Made by a program: the position numbers and the translations under genes. The notes beneath the pieces are model-generated. The model was not told the origin of the DNA, ran no database searches, and saw nothing but the letters and a program-made list of their open reading frames with translations. A stretch of DNA of 64,000 nucleotides from contig CAXOVY010000032.1 of the NCBI GenBank assembly GCA_964213355.1, positions 1 to 64,000 on the forward strand, read 5' to 3'. This DNA comes from JBAXAM01 sp964213355. Its GTDB lineage: Bacteria; Pseudomonadota; Gammaproteobacteria; UBA9339. Of the stretch, positions 16,676 through 25,954 are shown piece after piece (within the stretch, counting starts at the first letter, position 1; each line of letters starts with the position of its first letter).

Positions 16676-18112
16676 TTAAAAGTGGTTAGAGACGGGTCTA
16701 AATTGATTTTCTTGTTCCTGCTCTTCAGAATTTTCAACTTTTTCGCCTTTTTTATTTGGCCATGCCCAGTTGAGGCTGCCATCTGCGTTCATCCCCGTTG
16801 CTTTAAGTATACCTGTCAGAATTGACTTATACTCATTTGACATATTTTCAGTATTTGCCGCACCAAGCGCATGTCTAACAAGATTTTTGACTTCCATTTC
16901 AAATTCATCTTTTGAAATAACGTCTTTTCTTTGTGCAATTAAAAAATCCAGTCCTATATTAAGCGTTTCAGCTGCGACGGCCGTTGGATCTTGTTTGCCA
17001 CTTTTTTTATCGCTTATTTTTGATAATTTTATCAATTCTTCTTTTTGCATCTCAATTTTAGCAACCAGATCCATTTCTTCCGTTGCCGCAGGATGTATAT
17101 TATCGAGCCTTTTACCAGCAAGAGTGATATTTTTTAGATCGGTTTTTTGAATTGCTTCACTCAAAGAAGTGGCAAATTCTTTCGTTAACGCTAAATTTGT
17201 GTGCGCGCCATTTGAAACCATGAATGCTGTCGCGTTTTTTTCCTTATTGGTTTTTAATTTTTCATTAAGTGCCCTTACTGCTTTTTCTTCTTCCTCCTTG
17301 TTCTTTTTGTTCTGCCTTTCCTGTTTAGGAGAAACATCGTTAGGATCAAAATCTTTAACTTCTTCGTGTTTTCCTTTAATGCCTTCAACATCAATACTCT
17401 GAGAGCACCGATTAATAAGTATTTTTTCTTTTTTTAGCTTTTCATTTTCATCACAAAAAGCAAGTGCTCCACCAACTGATTTACTTCCATCCATCTTAAG
17501 CGCCTCTGAATTACCCCTATCCTTAACGAATCTATTAAACTCTTCTTCACCATAGTTTTTTTTCATTCTACTAAGGTCTGTAACTCTTGATAACGCTATC
17601 CAGGACAAACGGGCAGAATCAGGTTTTAGATTTTCAACTGCTGTATTTTGAAACTCGTCAATGAAGTCTTTAATAGACATCACTTTCATTTTTTCTTTAA
17701 GGTTTTCTATGTGTGCTCTAAAAGCGTCCTTATCAACTGTTTTTTCTTTAAAAGTTATATCAAATCCCTTGTTATCATAACCCTCTAATATATTCTCGCT
17801 TTCCTTAATTAATTGATCTAAATATTCCTTAAAATACTCCATTTTGTTTTCGGCGATGCAAGTCAAAAGTAGTGAAAACAAAGATGCTGAATCAGTACAG
17901 CCACCATCACCACGAATATTTATAACTCCACCGATACGGTCTTCTATATTATCTAATATTGGCTTTCCCATTCGGGTAAGTGAAAGAGCATCACTCATGC
18001 CATTTTTGGAGGACACATATCTGTTACTATCTGTTTCAGCAATTTTACCAAAGAACGATTCCAACGTTGATTGGACATTATTGTCGGTTTTTACAACATG
18101 CTCTTTTTGCAT
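16676..18112 (-). CDS. Large hydrophilic protein of unknown function
   Basis: The 478-residue protein is highly charged, with Lys/Glu-rich helical stretches (RQNKKNKEEEEKAVRAL near residue 268) and an acidic Gln/Glu tail (NSEEQEQEN). It has no signal peptide or membrane segment. An upstream GTG at 18118 is possible, but the ATG at 18112 has GGAAG five bases before it and is preferred. It stands alone, with more than 150 bp of non-coding DNA on both sides. The absence of recognisable domains and the charged C-terminus resemble type IV secretion effectors, but I have no direct evidence of secretion. Confidence 0.75.
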   Translation of the reverse strand: MQKEHVVKTDNNVQSTLESFFGKIAETDSNRYVSSKNGMSDALSLTRMGKPILDNIEDRIGGVINIRGDGGCTDSASLFSLLLTCIAENKMEYFKEYLDQLIKESENILEGYDNKGFDITFKEKTVDKDAFRAHIENLKEKMKVMSIKDFIDEFQNTAVENLKPDSARLSWIALSRVTDLSRMKKNYGEEEFNRFVKDRGNSEALKMDGSKSVGGALAFCDENEKLKKEKILINRCSQSIDVEGIKGKHEEVKDFDPNDVSPKQERQNKKNKEEEEKAVRALNEKLKTNKEKNATAFMVSNGAHTNLALTKEFATSLSEAIQKTDLKNITLAGKRLDNIHPAATEEMDLVAKIEMQKEELIKLSKISDKKSGKQDPTAVAAETLNIGLDFLIAQRKDVISKDEFEMEVKNLVRHALGAANTENMSNEYKSILTGILKATGMNADGSLNWAWPNKKGEKVENSEEQEQENQFRPVSNHF

Positions 18113-18286
18113 AAACACTTCCTTGGTCTACCCATATAAGCACGCAATGCAAAGTTGTTCGCAGCCTGCATAATACCAAACTTTATCAACTTTCTAACTA
18201 GCCTATTTTCCAACTCATCCACTGTGTAAATTTTGTATAAGTCCATTTATTCGAGGCTATTTGTATATGTAACTCATTGGTAAATA

Positions 18287-18362
18287 TGGCGTCCCTAAGG
18301 GGATTCGAACCCCTGTTACTGCCGTGAAAGGGCAATGTCCTAGGCCTCTAGACGATAGGGAC
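18287..18362 (-). tRNA. tRNA-Glu (anticodon TTC)
   Basis: The sequence closely follows bacterial tRNA-Glu: acceptor GTCCCTA/TAGGGAC, anticodon loop CTTTCAC, and T-loop GGTTCGAATCC. The CCA end is encoded (complement of 18287-18289). It lies 11 bp from tRNA-Ala on the same strand, so the two form one transcript with tRNA-Ala first. Confidence 0.96.
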
Positions 18363-18373
18363 ATATTAAATAA

Positions 18374-18449
18374 TGGTGGAGCTAAGCGGGATCGAACCGC
18401 TGACCCCTTGCATGCCATGCAAGTGCTCTCCCAGCTGAGCTATAGCCCC
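18374..18449 (-). tRNA. tRNA-Ala (anticodon GGC)
   Basis: Acceptor GGGGCTA/TAGCTCC (with a G-U pair), anticodon stem CTTGC/GCAAG with loop ATGGCAT, and T-loop GGTTCGATCCC. The CCA end is encoded. It is the first gene of the tRNA-Ala/tRNA-Glu pair. Confidence 0.96.
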
Positions 18450-18624
18450 AAAAAAACATTTACATAAACAAACAAAGATGGTGGATTCTAATGAACTTGG
18501 AGTCACACGTCAATATTTGTTACGAATAGTGTTTTTTAGTTAGAAACACTATAGTGCTTTGGCTATGTGTGTTACGATTGGATCATATGTTTTGGGGCTT
18601 AAACTTTAAATTTGGAGGTGTTTT

Positions 18625-19050
18625 GTGGCAGTTGAAAGAACTTTATCTATTATCAAACCAGATGCAATCGCAAAAAATGTTATTGGAGAGGTTATCTCTC
18701 GATTTGAGAAAAATGGGCTAAAAATTGTAGCGGCAAAAATGCTGCAGTTAACGCGTGCGCAGGCCAATGATTTTTATGCAGTTCACAAAGAAAAACCGTT
18801 CTATCAAGCATTGGTGAATTTCATGATTTCTGGTCCGGTATTGGTGCAAGTTTTAGAAGGCGAAAACGCTATTCTTAAAAATCGGGAGATTATGGGAGCT
18901 ACCGATCCAAAAAATGCAGCAGTTGGAACGATTCGTGCCGATTTTGCCTCGTCAATCGATCTTAATGCAGTGCATGGTTCTGATGCTCCTGAAACGGCTA
19001 AGCAAGAAGTGACATTTTTTTTTAAACCAGAGGAAATTTACTCTCGTTAG
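18625..19050 (+). CDS. ndk: Nucleoside diphosphate kinase
   Basis: Ndk transfers the gamma phosphate between nucleoside triphosphates and diphosphates through a phospho-His. The 141-residue protein has the active-site block with the catalytic His in [12 protein letters not shown] (near residue 116) and the start [11 protein letters not shown] typical of the family. It uses a GTG start at 18625, chosen because TTTGGAGGTG lies just upstream and the next residues match the family start. rlmN follows after three bases, the common ndk-rlmN order of gammaproteobacteria. Confidence 0.97.
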   Translation: MAVERTLSIIKPDAIAKNVIGEVISRFEKNGLKIVAAKMLQLTRAQANDFYAVHKEKPFYQALVNFMISGPVLVQVLEGENAILKNREIMGATDPKNAAVGTIRADFASSIDLNAVHGSDAPETAKQEVTFFFKPEEIYSR

Positions 19051-19053
19051 ATC

Positions 19054-20094
19054 ATGACCAAAACTAATCTGCTAAATTTTACCAGTAGTGAACTCGAGGA
19101 GTTTTTCCGCATGGCTGGCGACAAGCCATTTCGAGCCGCACAAACCATCAAATGGATCCACCAGCTTGGTATGATTGATTTTGCCAAAATGACTAATTTG
19201 AGTTTGCTCTTGCGTCAATATTTAACCGATAACTGTGAGATTAAATTTCCGGAAATAGTTAAAGAACAAATAGCAAATGATAGTACGCGTAAGTGGCTCT
19301 TAAAACTGGAAGACAATAGTTTTATTGAAACTGTTTTTATTCCAGATGGAACAAGAGGTACTTTGTGCGTATCTTCACAGGTTGGTTGTCCTTTGGCCTG
19401 CGTTTTTTGTGCTACTGGTAAGCTTGGCTTTAAGCGCAATTTAACGGTGGCAGAAATTATTGGGCAGCTATGGTTGGCAGTGCGCAGGTTATCGCCCGAT
19501 CAAACAACACGTATGCATGCTGTTACTAACGTTGTATTCATGGGTATGGGTGAGCCACTTTTAAATTATGACAATGTGCTTAAAGCCACTCAGTTGATGC
19601 TCGATGATAATGCTTATGGGTTGTCAAAATATAAAGTTACAGTTAGCACTTGTGGACTGGTTCCGGAGATATTGCGCCTATGCACGCAAAGTGAAGTAGC
19701 GCTTGCCGTTTCATTGCACGCACCAACCGACGATCTACGCGATCAGCTAATGCCAATTAATAAAAAATATCCCCTCAAAGATTTGATAGCTGTCTGCGAT
19801 AATTATTTTAAAGATCATCGTCGCCAAGTTACGATTGAATATATCATGCTCGATGGCATTAATGATAGCGACAAGCAAGCGAAACAATTGGTGAAGTTAT
19901 TGTCACATGGTAGCTATAAAGTAAATTTAATTCCTGGAAATTTGGTAGCACATTGTGGTTATAAGCCATCTCCAATGACAAGAATAAATGCATTTCGTGA
20001 GGTTTTATTAGCTGCTGGTATTACCACGATTACGCGTAAATCGCGCGGTGAAGAAATAATGGCTGCATGTGGGCAGCTAGTTGGTAATAGATAA
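19054..20094 (+). CDS. rlmN: Dual-specificity rRNA/tRNA adenine-C2 methyltransferase RlmN
   Basis: RlmN is a radical-SAM enzyme that methylates A2503 of 23S rRNA and A37 of some tRNAs. The 346-residue protein has the cluster motif CPLACVFC near residue 111, the SAM-binding GMGEPLLNYDNV, and the catalytic cysteine near the C-terminus in AACGQL, which pairs with the one in VSTCGLVPE. The length is normal. It begins three bases after ndk ends. The next gene, folB, is convergent. Confidence 0.96.
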   Translation: MTKTNLLNFTSSELEEFFRMAGDKPFRAAQTIKWIHQLGMIDFAKMTNLSLLLRQYLTDNCEIKFPEIVKEQIANDSTRKWLLKLEDNSFIETVFIPDGTRGTLCVSSQVGCPLACVFCATGKLGFKRNLTVAEIIGQLWLAVRRLSPDQTTRMHAVTNVVFMGMGEPLLNYDNVLKATQLMLDDNAYGLSKYKVTVSTCGLVPEILRLCTQSEVALAVSLHAPTDDLRDQLMPINKKYPLKDLIAVCDNYFKDHRRQVTIEYIMLDGINDSDKQAKQLVKLLSHGSYKVNLIPGNLVAHCGYKPSPMTRINAFREVLLAAGITTITRKSRGEEIMAACGQLVGNR

Positions 20095-20129
20095 CCCACA
20101 TCAATACTAGCAATTTCTTAATTTGTAGT

Positions 20130-20486
20130 TTATTGCTTAATCTCAAATATGCTACGTGATAATTTAGGTAGTGGATGTTGCTTCACAAGACGTAAATGTA
20201 GTTTGCAACTTTTTGGAATATTTTTTTTCACCAGAAGAAAGAGCTGGGTTACCAATTCTTCAATCAATATAAATTTCTTATTTCCACAAAACTCTTGGAT
20301 TTTTTTAACCAGCATTGCATAGCAAATGGTGTCAGAAATTTTTCTAGTAGTGCAAGCTAGAGGAGGTCTGGGAAAAACAATTTTGATTTGTAAGAGTACG
20401 GTTTGTTTTTTGCTGCGCTCAACTTTTTTAACACCAAGATGTAGTTTTAATTTAAGATCTTCGAGAATTAGTGTGTGGCTATACAT
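20130..20486 (-). CDS. folB: Dihydroneopterin aldolase family protein
   Basis: FolB cleaves 7,8-dihydroneopterin in folate synthesis. The 118-residue length and the start ILEDLKLKLHLGVKKVERS fit the family, where this loop carries the substrate-binding region. The later catalytic Lys/Glu region is less conserved (FILIEELVTQLF keeps the Glu). Its stop lies beyond folE, whose end is four bases from this start, so folE-folB are one transcript. Epimerase FolX shares the fold and cannot be fully excluded. Confidence 0.85.
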   Translation of the reverse strand: MYSHTLILEDLKLKLHLGVKKVERSKKQTVLLQIKIVFPRPPLACTTRKISDTICYAMLVKKIQEFCGNKKFILIEELVTQLFLLVKKNIPKSCKLHLRLVKQHPLPKLSRSIFEIKQ

Positions 20487-20490
20487 ATAA

Positions 20491-21075
20491 TTATTTTTGC
20501 AATAAACTCAAAAACTCATTGCGGGTCACTGCAGAGTTACGAAATACACCAAGCATCGATGAGGTTTTTACTGCAACATTTTTCTTTTCGACACCACGTG
20601 CGATCATACATAAATGTTCAGCTTCAACTACTACGCCTACACCTAAGGCATTAGTTACTTTCATCACACATTCAGCAATCTGGGTCGTTAAATTCTCTTG
20701 TACTTGTAGGCGGCGTGCAAACATATCAACAATGCGAGGGATTTTTGATAGACCGATTATTTTGCCATTGGGAATATAGGCTACATGGCATTTACCGATG
20801 ATTGGTAGTAAGTGATGTTCGCAGAGAGAAAATAGTTCAATGTCTTGGATTAGCACCATTTCGCTATTATCGCTCGTAAAGAGAGCCCCTCTAATTATGC
20901 TATCAAGCTTAGTTCTATAACCTTGGGTTAAAAACCGCAATGCTTTGGCTGCCCGATGCGGCGTTTTTTGCAAACCTTCGCGCGTGGGGTCTTCTTCGAT
21001 GGCGACAATAAGATCGCGATATGTGTCAGCAAGCTTTTGTGTTAGTTCATCATCAAAAGATAATTGATTTTTCAT
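20491..21075 (-). CDS. folE: GTP cyclohydrolase I
   Basis: FolE converts GTP to dihydroneopterin triphosphate, the first step of folate synthesis. The 194-residue protein has the zinc ligands in LCEHHLLP (near residue 84) and [11 protein letters not shown] (near 155), plus the catalytic His motif. It also contains the GTP-binding QVQENLT. The length suits the type IA enzyme. It lies directly upstream of folB. folA is 65 bp further upstream but seems to belong to the dnaK transcript. Confidence 0.96.
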   Translation of the reverse strand: MKNQLSFDDELTQKLADTYRDLIVAIEEDPTREGLQKTPHRAAKALRFLTQGYRTKLDSIIRGALFTSDNSEMVLIQDIELFSLCEHHLLPIIGKCHVAYIPNGKIIGLSKIPRIVDMFARRLQVQENLTTQIAECVMKVTNALGVGVVVEAEHLCMIARGVEKKNVAVKTSSMLGVFRNSAVTRNEFLSLLQK

Positions 21076-21139
21076 TATATGTCCTATCGAGTATTACGGT
21101 TGCGGCGCATTTTAGCCTATTAATAAAACCAGGCCAACA

Positions 21140-21616
21140 TTATTTTCTTTGCAAGATTACAAAACGGTAAGGGTATAAATGCGATTGAACTGCGCATTCT
21201 TCAATGGTTTCCCACTCACTTGCTTGCCATCCGGGAAAATAAGTGTCACCATCAAATTGATGGTCAATGAAAGTCAAATACATTTTATTAACAAATGGCA
21301 AGAATTGGCGATAAATAGATTCACCACCGATAACTATAACCTCAACATCGTTTTGATATAAATTTAAAACATCAGCAACAGAATTAATTACTCCACAGCC
21401 AGCCACTTGTAGAGAGGGACTGTGTGAGAGTATAACATTGGGCGAATTTTCTACGGGTTTGCCTATCGACTCATGAGTTTTGCGTCCCATGACCACTGGT
21501 TTACCATAAACTAGCTTATAAAAATGCTTGAGTTCTTCAGGGATGCTCCAAGGGATTTTATTGTTTTTACCAATAACATTGTTGGAAGCAATAGCGGCGA
21601 TTATAGAAAGAGACAT
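21140..21616 (-). CDS. folA: Dihydrofolate reductase
   Basis: FolA reduces dihydrofolate with NADPH. The protein of about 158 residues has the start MSLSIIAAIASNNVIGKNN, the catalytic acid region WSIPEELKHF, the NADPH-binding GRKTHESIG and the VIGGESIYRQF block. An ATG eight codons upstream (21640) is in frame, but the ATG at 21616 gives the canonical family start. It lies four bases behind the dnaJ stop, so folA should be translated from the dnaK-dnaJ transcript. The ribosome binding site at 21616 is poor, so translational coupling is likely. Confidence 0.93.
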   Translation of the reverse strand: MSLSIIAAIASNNVIGKNNKIPWSIPEELKHFYKLVYGKPVVMGRKTHESIGKPVENSPNVILSHSPSLQVAGCGVINSVADVLNLYQNDVEVIVIGGESIYRQFLPFVNKMYLTFIDHQFDGDTYFPGWQASEWETIEECAVQSHLYPYRFVILQRK

Positions 21617-21620
21617 TATT

Positions 21621-22784
21621 TTATTTAGCAAACTTGCCAAAAAAATCTTTTATTGAATCAAAACATCCTTTCGACATTGGGCTGTGTTTTTTACGGTCTT
21701 TAGCTAGCAAATCATCGAATTTACGTAATGCGTCTTTTTGCTCTTGATTTAAGTTAATTGGAGTTTCTACGATAATTTTGCAGAATAAATCGCCATGACC
21801 ACCATGCATACCTTTAATCCCTTTGCCAGATAAACGTAGCAAGTTGCCAGACTGTGTTTCAGCATGAATTTTAAGCTTAACCTTTCCTTCTAGAGTTGGA
21901 AGTTCATACTCATCACCTAGTGCTGCGCTTACAAAAGTTACGGGGACATCACAATACAAGTCTAAACCTTCACGCTTGAAAAACTTATGCGGCTTGATTG
22001 CAATTTGTACATACAAATCTCCTGGTGGTGCACCATATGTACCTGCATTACCTTCTCCGGCTAAACGAATACGATCACCATCATCAATTCCGGCCGGAAT
22101 TTTAACTGACAAAGTTTTTTGTAATTGAATCAGGCCATTGCCATGGCATTTGTCACAAGGATCACCAATAGTTTTGCCCACGCCACGACAGGCATGACAA
22201 GTCTGTTGAATAGAAAAAAATCCTTGTTGTATATAAACTTGTCCGCTACCACCGCAAGTTTTGCAAGTTATTGGTTTGGTTCCTTTGCGTGCGCCAGTGC
22301 CACCACATTCTTCGCAATGAATCATTTGTGGTACTTTTATTGTGGCTGTGGTGCCATGAACTGCTTCTTCTAAGCTGATTTTTATATTAGTTACCAGGTC
22401 ATGACCACGTTGGGTACGTTCTTGTTGTCTATGTCCACCGCGTGCATTGCCAAAAATATCTCCGAAAATATCTCCGAAAATATCGCTGGCATTGCCAAAG
22501 CCATTAAATCCTTCAAAACCACCGTATCCGCCAGCACCGCCGCCACCTTTGGTTGCATTTTCAAAACCATCAGGTCCTAATTGGTCATACAGTGAACGTT
22601 TTTTGTCATCAGATAGAATTGTATATGCTTCTTGCAGTTCTTTGAATTTATTTTCGGCGTCTTTGTTGTTCGGGTTGCGATCTGGGTGATGCTTCATCGC
22701 CAAACGACGATAAGCTTTTTTGATTTCCTCAGCAGATGCTTCTTTGGAAATGCCTAGAACCTCGTAGTAATCTTTTTTTGCCAT
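21621..22784 (-). CDS. dnaJ: Chaperone DnaJ (Hsp40)
   Basis: DnaJ stimulates DnaK and delivers substrates. The 387-residue protein has the J domain (residues 1-70, with the HPD motif in [10 protein letters not shown]), a Gly/Phe-rich linker (about 78-125) and four CxxCxGxG zinc repeats ([32 protein letters not shown]). The C-terminal substrate-binding domains follow. It is 17 bp behind dnaK and shares its heat-shock promoter. folA follows after four bases. Confidence 0.97.
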   Translation of the reverse strand: MAKKDYYEVLGISKEASAEEIKKAYRRLAMKHHPDRNPNNKDAENKFKELQEAYTILSDDKKRSLYDQLGPDGFENATKGGGGAGGYGGFEGFNGFGNASDIFGDIFGDIFGNARGGHRQQERTQRGHDLVTNIKISLEEAVHGTTATIKVPQMIHCEECGGTGARKGTKPITCKTCGGSGQVYIQQGFFSIQQTCHACRGVGKTIGDPCDKCHGNGLIQLQKTLSVKIPAGIDDGDRIRLAGEGNAGTYGAPPGDLYVQIAIKPHKFFKREGLDLYCDVPVTFVSAALGDEYELPTLEGKVKLKIHAETQSGNLLRLSGKGIKGMHGGHGDLFCKIIVETPINLNQEQKDALRKFDDLLAKDRKKHSPMSKGCFDSIKDFFGKFAK

Positions 22785-22801
22785 AGTATTTATGTTATGC
22801 T

Positions 22802-24745
22802 TTATTTCTTATCTTCGTCTTTAATTTCTGTAAATTCCGCATCTACCGCTTTTTCTTTGCCTTCTTTTTTAGGTTCGGATTTGGTATGGTCACCAGTTGC
22901 AGCTTCTGCACCAGCTCCATGTTTCGCATAGACGCGTTCTGCCATTTTTGATGAGACCTCAAGCAAGTCTTTAGTTTTTGCTTCAATCGTGTCCTTGTCA
23001 TCGCTATTCATTGCATCTTTAAGGGCTTGAACAGCACTTTCAATTTTAGATTTCTCGTCTGCCTGAACTTCAGCACCTAAATCTTTTAGGGATTTTTCGG
23101 TGGCGTGAATCAGATTGTCGGCGTGATTACGCGCTGTTACTAACTCCTGGAATTTGCGATCGGCTTCTTTGTTCTCTTCCGCATCTTTAACCATACGCTT
23201 AATTTCATCTTCCGACAAACCGCTTGAGGCTTTTATCACAATTGATTGTGCTTTACCAGTAGCTTTATCTTTTGCAGATACATGCAAAATACCATTGGCA
23301 TCAATATCAAATGTAACTTCGACTTGTGGGACGCCACGTGGTGCTGGCGGGATATCAGCAAGATCAAATCTACCAAGTGATTTGTTTTGCGAAGCTATAT
23401 TGCGCTCACCTTGCAATACATGAATGGTGACTGCAGTTTGGCCATCGGCAGCAGTTGAAAATATTTGTGATGTTTTGGTTGGAATAGTGGTGTTCTTCTC
23501 GATTAGCTTTGTCATCACGCTACCCATGGTTTCAATACCAAGGGAAAGTGGTGTTACATCAAGTAACAACACATCTTTAACTGTACCAGCCAGTACTCCA
23601 GCTTGAATTGCCGCTCCTATTGCTACCGCTTCGTCGGGGTTAACATCATGCCTCGGTTCTTTACCAAAAATTTGTTTTACAATTTCTTGTACTTTCGGCA
23701 TGCGAGTTTGGCCGCCAACTAAAATCACCTCATTGATTTCTTCAATTTTTAAACCTGAGTCTTTAATTGCGGTCTTACAGGGTGCAATTGTTCTTTCCAG
23801 TAAATCTTCGACTAAGGATTCCAATTTCGCGCGTGTAATACGAATATTAAGATGCTTTGGACCAGCAGCATCTGCGGTAATATAAGGCAAGTTCACATCA
23901 GTTTGCTGGGTTGAAGAAAGTTCGATTTTGGCTTTTTCCGCAGCTTCTTTTAACCGTTGCAAAGCTAATGGATCATTGTGTAAATCAATACCGCTTTCTT
24001 TTTTAAATTCATCTGCTAAAAAGTCAATAATACGCAAATCAATATCTTCACCGCCTAAAAAAGTATCGCCATTTGTAGATAGTACTTCGAATTGATGTTC
24101 TCCATCAACCGCGGCAATCTCAATAATAGAAACGTCGAAGGTGCCACCACCAAGATCATAAACTGCAATTTTAGTATCGCCTTTTTGCTTATCCATGCCA
24201 TAGGCTAGAGCCGCGGCAGTTGGTTCATTGATGATTCTTTTTACTTCAAGACCGGCAATCCGACCAGCATCTTTAGTAGCTTGTCGTTGTGAATCATTGA
24301 AATAAGCTGGGACTGTAATTACAGCTTCTTTTACTTCTTCGCCCAAATAACTCTCAGCGGTTTTTTTCATTTTAACTAAAACTTCAGCGGAAATTTGCGG
24401 TGGTGCGGTTTTTTTATTTTGTGCCTCTACCCAAGCATCACCATTGTCAGCTTTAACAATTTTGTACGGTACCATTTTAATATCGCGCTGTACTACTTCG
24501 TCTTCAAATTTGCGACCGACTAAACGCTTAACCGCATAAAAAGTGTTTTTAGGGTTAGTAACTGCTTGGCGTTTGGCTGGTTCGCCAACGATGACTTCAT
24601 CGCTTTGTGTAAAAGCAACAATCGATGGTGTGGTGCGATGACCCTCACTATTTTCAATTACGCGTACATTGCCGCCGGCTTCTAAGATTGCCACGCATGA
24701 GTTAGTCGTACCCAAATCTATACCAATAATTTTATTTGATGCCAT
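22802..24745 (-). CDS. dnaK: Chaperone DnaK (Hsp70)
   Basis: DnaK is the main ATP-dependent folding chaperone. The 647-residue protein has the nucleotide-binding domain ([13 protein letters not shown] at residue 6, [11 protein letters not shown] near 195, [11 protein letters not shown] near 340), the linker [13 protein letters not shown] and the substrate-binding domain with its helical lid. The ATG at 24745 has a GGGAGAA site. It is transcribed from a sigma-32-type promoter about 40 bp upstream, together with dnaJ and probably folA. grpE is not nearby. Confidence 0.98.
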   Translation of the reverse strand: MASNKIIGIDLGTTNSCVAILEAGGNVRVIENSEGHRTTPSIVAFTQSDEVIVGEPAKRQAVTNPKNTFYAVKRLVGRKFEDEVVQRDIKMVPYKIVKADNGDAWVEAQNKKTAPPQISAEVLVKMKKTAESYLGEEVKEAVITVPAYFNDSQRQATKDAGRIAGLEVKRIINEPTAAALAYGMDKQKGDTKIAVYDLGGGTFDVSIIEIAAVDGEHQFEVLSTNGDTFLGGEDIDLRIIDFLADEFKKESGIDLHNDPLALQRLKEAAEKAKIELSSTQQTDVNLPYITADAAGPKHLNIRITRAKLESLVEDLLERTIAPCKTAIKDSGLKIEEINEVILVGGQTRMPKVQEIVKQIFGKEPRHDVNPDEAVAIGAAIQAGVLAGTVKDVLLLDVTPLSLGIETMGSVMTKLIEKNTTIPTKTSQIFSTAADGQTAVTIHVLQGERNIASQNKSLGRFDLADIPPAPRGVPQVEVTFDIDANGILHVSAKDKATGKAQSIVIKASSGLSEDEIKRMVKDAEENKEADRKFQELVTARNHADNLIHATEKSLKDLGAEVQADEKSKIESAVQALKDAMNSDDKDTIEAKTKDLLEVSSKMAERVYAKHGAGAEAATGDHTKSEPKKEGKEKAVDAEFTEIKDEDKK

Positions 24746-24784
24746 AAGTTTTATTCTCCCAATGTGTTTTCTCTGATAATACCT

Positions 24785-24813
24785 ATGTGGGGTGAAGTAG
24801 ATGCGATTTCAAG
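24785..24813 (-). promoter_or_regulatory. Sigma-32 (heat-shock) promoter of dnaK-dnaJ
   Basis: On the minus strand CTTGAAA (24807-24813) is followed after 14 nt by CCCCACAT (24785-24792). This fits the sigma-32 consensus CTTGAAA-N13-17-CCCCATNT almost exactly and lies 40 bp from the dnaK start. Confidence 0.88.
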
Positions 24814-24886
24814 AAAAAACTTATATAAATAAAAAATCTTTAAATAATCAGTTTGTTGTAGCCATGGCAACTGTATAAAAAATTTT

Positions 24887-25540
24887 TTATTTGGTGCCAA
24901 ACATACGATCGCCAGCATCGCCAAGACCGGGCAGGATATAGCCTTTTTTGTTAAGCTTGCGATCGAGTTTGGAGGCAAATACAGGAACATCAGGATGTGC
25001 TTGACAAACTTTCTCTACTCCTTCTGGTGCCGCCAAAATACAAACAAAGCTAATTCTGCGAACCCCGGAAGCTTTTAATTTGTCAATGGCGCGTATTGCT
25101 GAACCGCCAGTTGCGAGCATTGGATCACAAATATAAAACTGTCTATCTTTGCTACTTGAAGGAATTTTAAAATAATACAAATGTGGCTCAAGTGTAGTTT
25201 CATCACGATAAAGACCAATGTGTGCAACTCTTGCTGATGGCATTAAATTCAAAAAACCATCTACCATGCCTATACCCGCTCGCAAAATTGCCAAAATCAC
25301 CGGTTTTTTACCAGCGAGAACCGGCATTTCACATGACTCTAAAGGAGTTTCAATCACCTTTTTTGTCATGGGTAAATCTTTTGTAACCTCATAAACCAAT
25401 AAAGTACTAATTTCAGATACCAACTCTTTGAACTCTTTTTTGTTGGTGTTTTTGTCACGCAACAAAGATAATTTATGTTGCAATAATGGATGTTGCACTT
25501 CATAGAAGTTGGTAAAAGTTGGATGTTGTTTAATTGTCAT
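24887..25540 (-). CDS. upp: Uracil phosphoribosyltransferase
   Basis: Upp makes UMP from uracil and PRPP. The 217-residue protein has the PRPP-binding loop ICDPMLATGGSA near residue 132, the flexible loop RDETTLEPHLYYFKIP and the uracil-binding end GYILPGLGDAGDRMFGT. The start overlaps the end of the chagasin-like gene by 11 bases, so it is translated as the last gene of that leftward cluster. With deoB it supports pyrimidine salvage. Confidence 0.96.
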   Translation of the reverse strand: MTIKQHPTFTNFYEVQHPLLQHKLSLLRDKNTNKKEFKELVSEISTLLVYEVTKDLPMTKKVIETPLESCEMPVLAGKKPVILAILRAGIGMVDGFLNLMPSARVAHIGLYRDETTLEPHLYYFKIPSSSKDRQFYICDPMLATGGSAIRAIDKLKASGVRRISFVCILAAPEGVEKVCQAHPDVPVFASKLDRKLNKKGYILPGLGDAGDRMFGTK

Positions 25541-25949
25541 TTCTTGTTACCACCTTAAAGTTAGTTGGTTGAACGTCTTGCATTTCCCACATACGAGCAT
25601 AAAGCAAAGTTATACTTGTAGTTTGCGGAACAACAAAACCTGAAGATTTAACGCGGAAAGTCCATTTTTCATATCCTGGTGCGCCCACCAGTTTTTTATC
25701 AGTGGGCGGATAAAATTTGTGGCTAACTGGAGAAATTAAAGTTGCATCATAACTTTTAAGTAACCACGAATATCCAGTAGTTGGATTTGACTGTATAACG
25801 ATACTGAATACTGGATTTGATTGTTCTACTATAATTGATTTCGAAGGATCGGTAAATTCCACGTTTTTATTACTACTCCCAACACAAATACCGGTAGTAA
25901 GTGATAACAGCCCAAACAACAAAACCTTCATATATATTTTTTTAAACAT
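25530..25949 (-). CDS. Chagasin-family (I42) cysteine-protease inhibitor, secreted
   Basis: The 139-residue protein has an N-terminal signal sequence (KVLLFGLLSLTTGICVGSS) and then a domain of about 115 residues. That domain carries the hallmark loop NPTTGYSW near residue 55 and a second conserved loop (VGAPGYEKWTF). These loops occlude the active site of papain-type proteases in chagasin-like inhibitors. The protein is likely periplasmic or secreted. It sits between a sugar porter gene and upp, with a GGGAG site overlapping the porter's end. The target could be a host cathepsin or an own enzyme. Sequence does not decide. Confidence 0.85.
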   Translation of the reverse strand: MFKKIYMKVLLFGLLSLTTGICVGSSNKNVEFTDPSKSIIVEQSNPVFSIVIQSNPTTGYSWLLKSYDATLISPVSHKFYPPTDKKLVGAPGYEKWTFRVKSSGFVVPQTTSITLLYARMWEMQDVQPTNFKVVTRNDN

Positions 25950-25954
25950 ATTTT

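Noticed and set aside
18528..18550. Palindrome AGTGTTT...AAACACT upstream of ndk as an operator or terminator
   Set aside because: The stem is short and AT-rich, with no T tract, and there is no known regulator context. Too weak to call.
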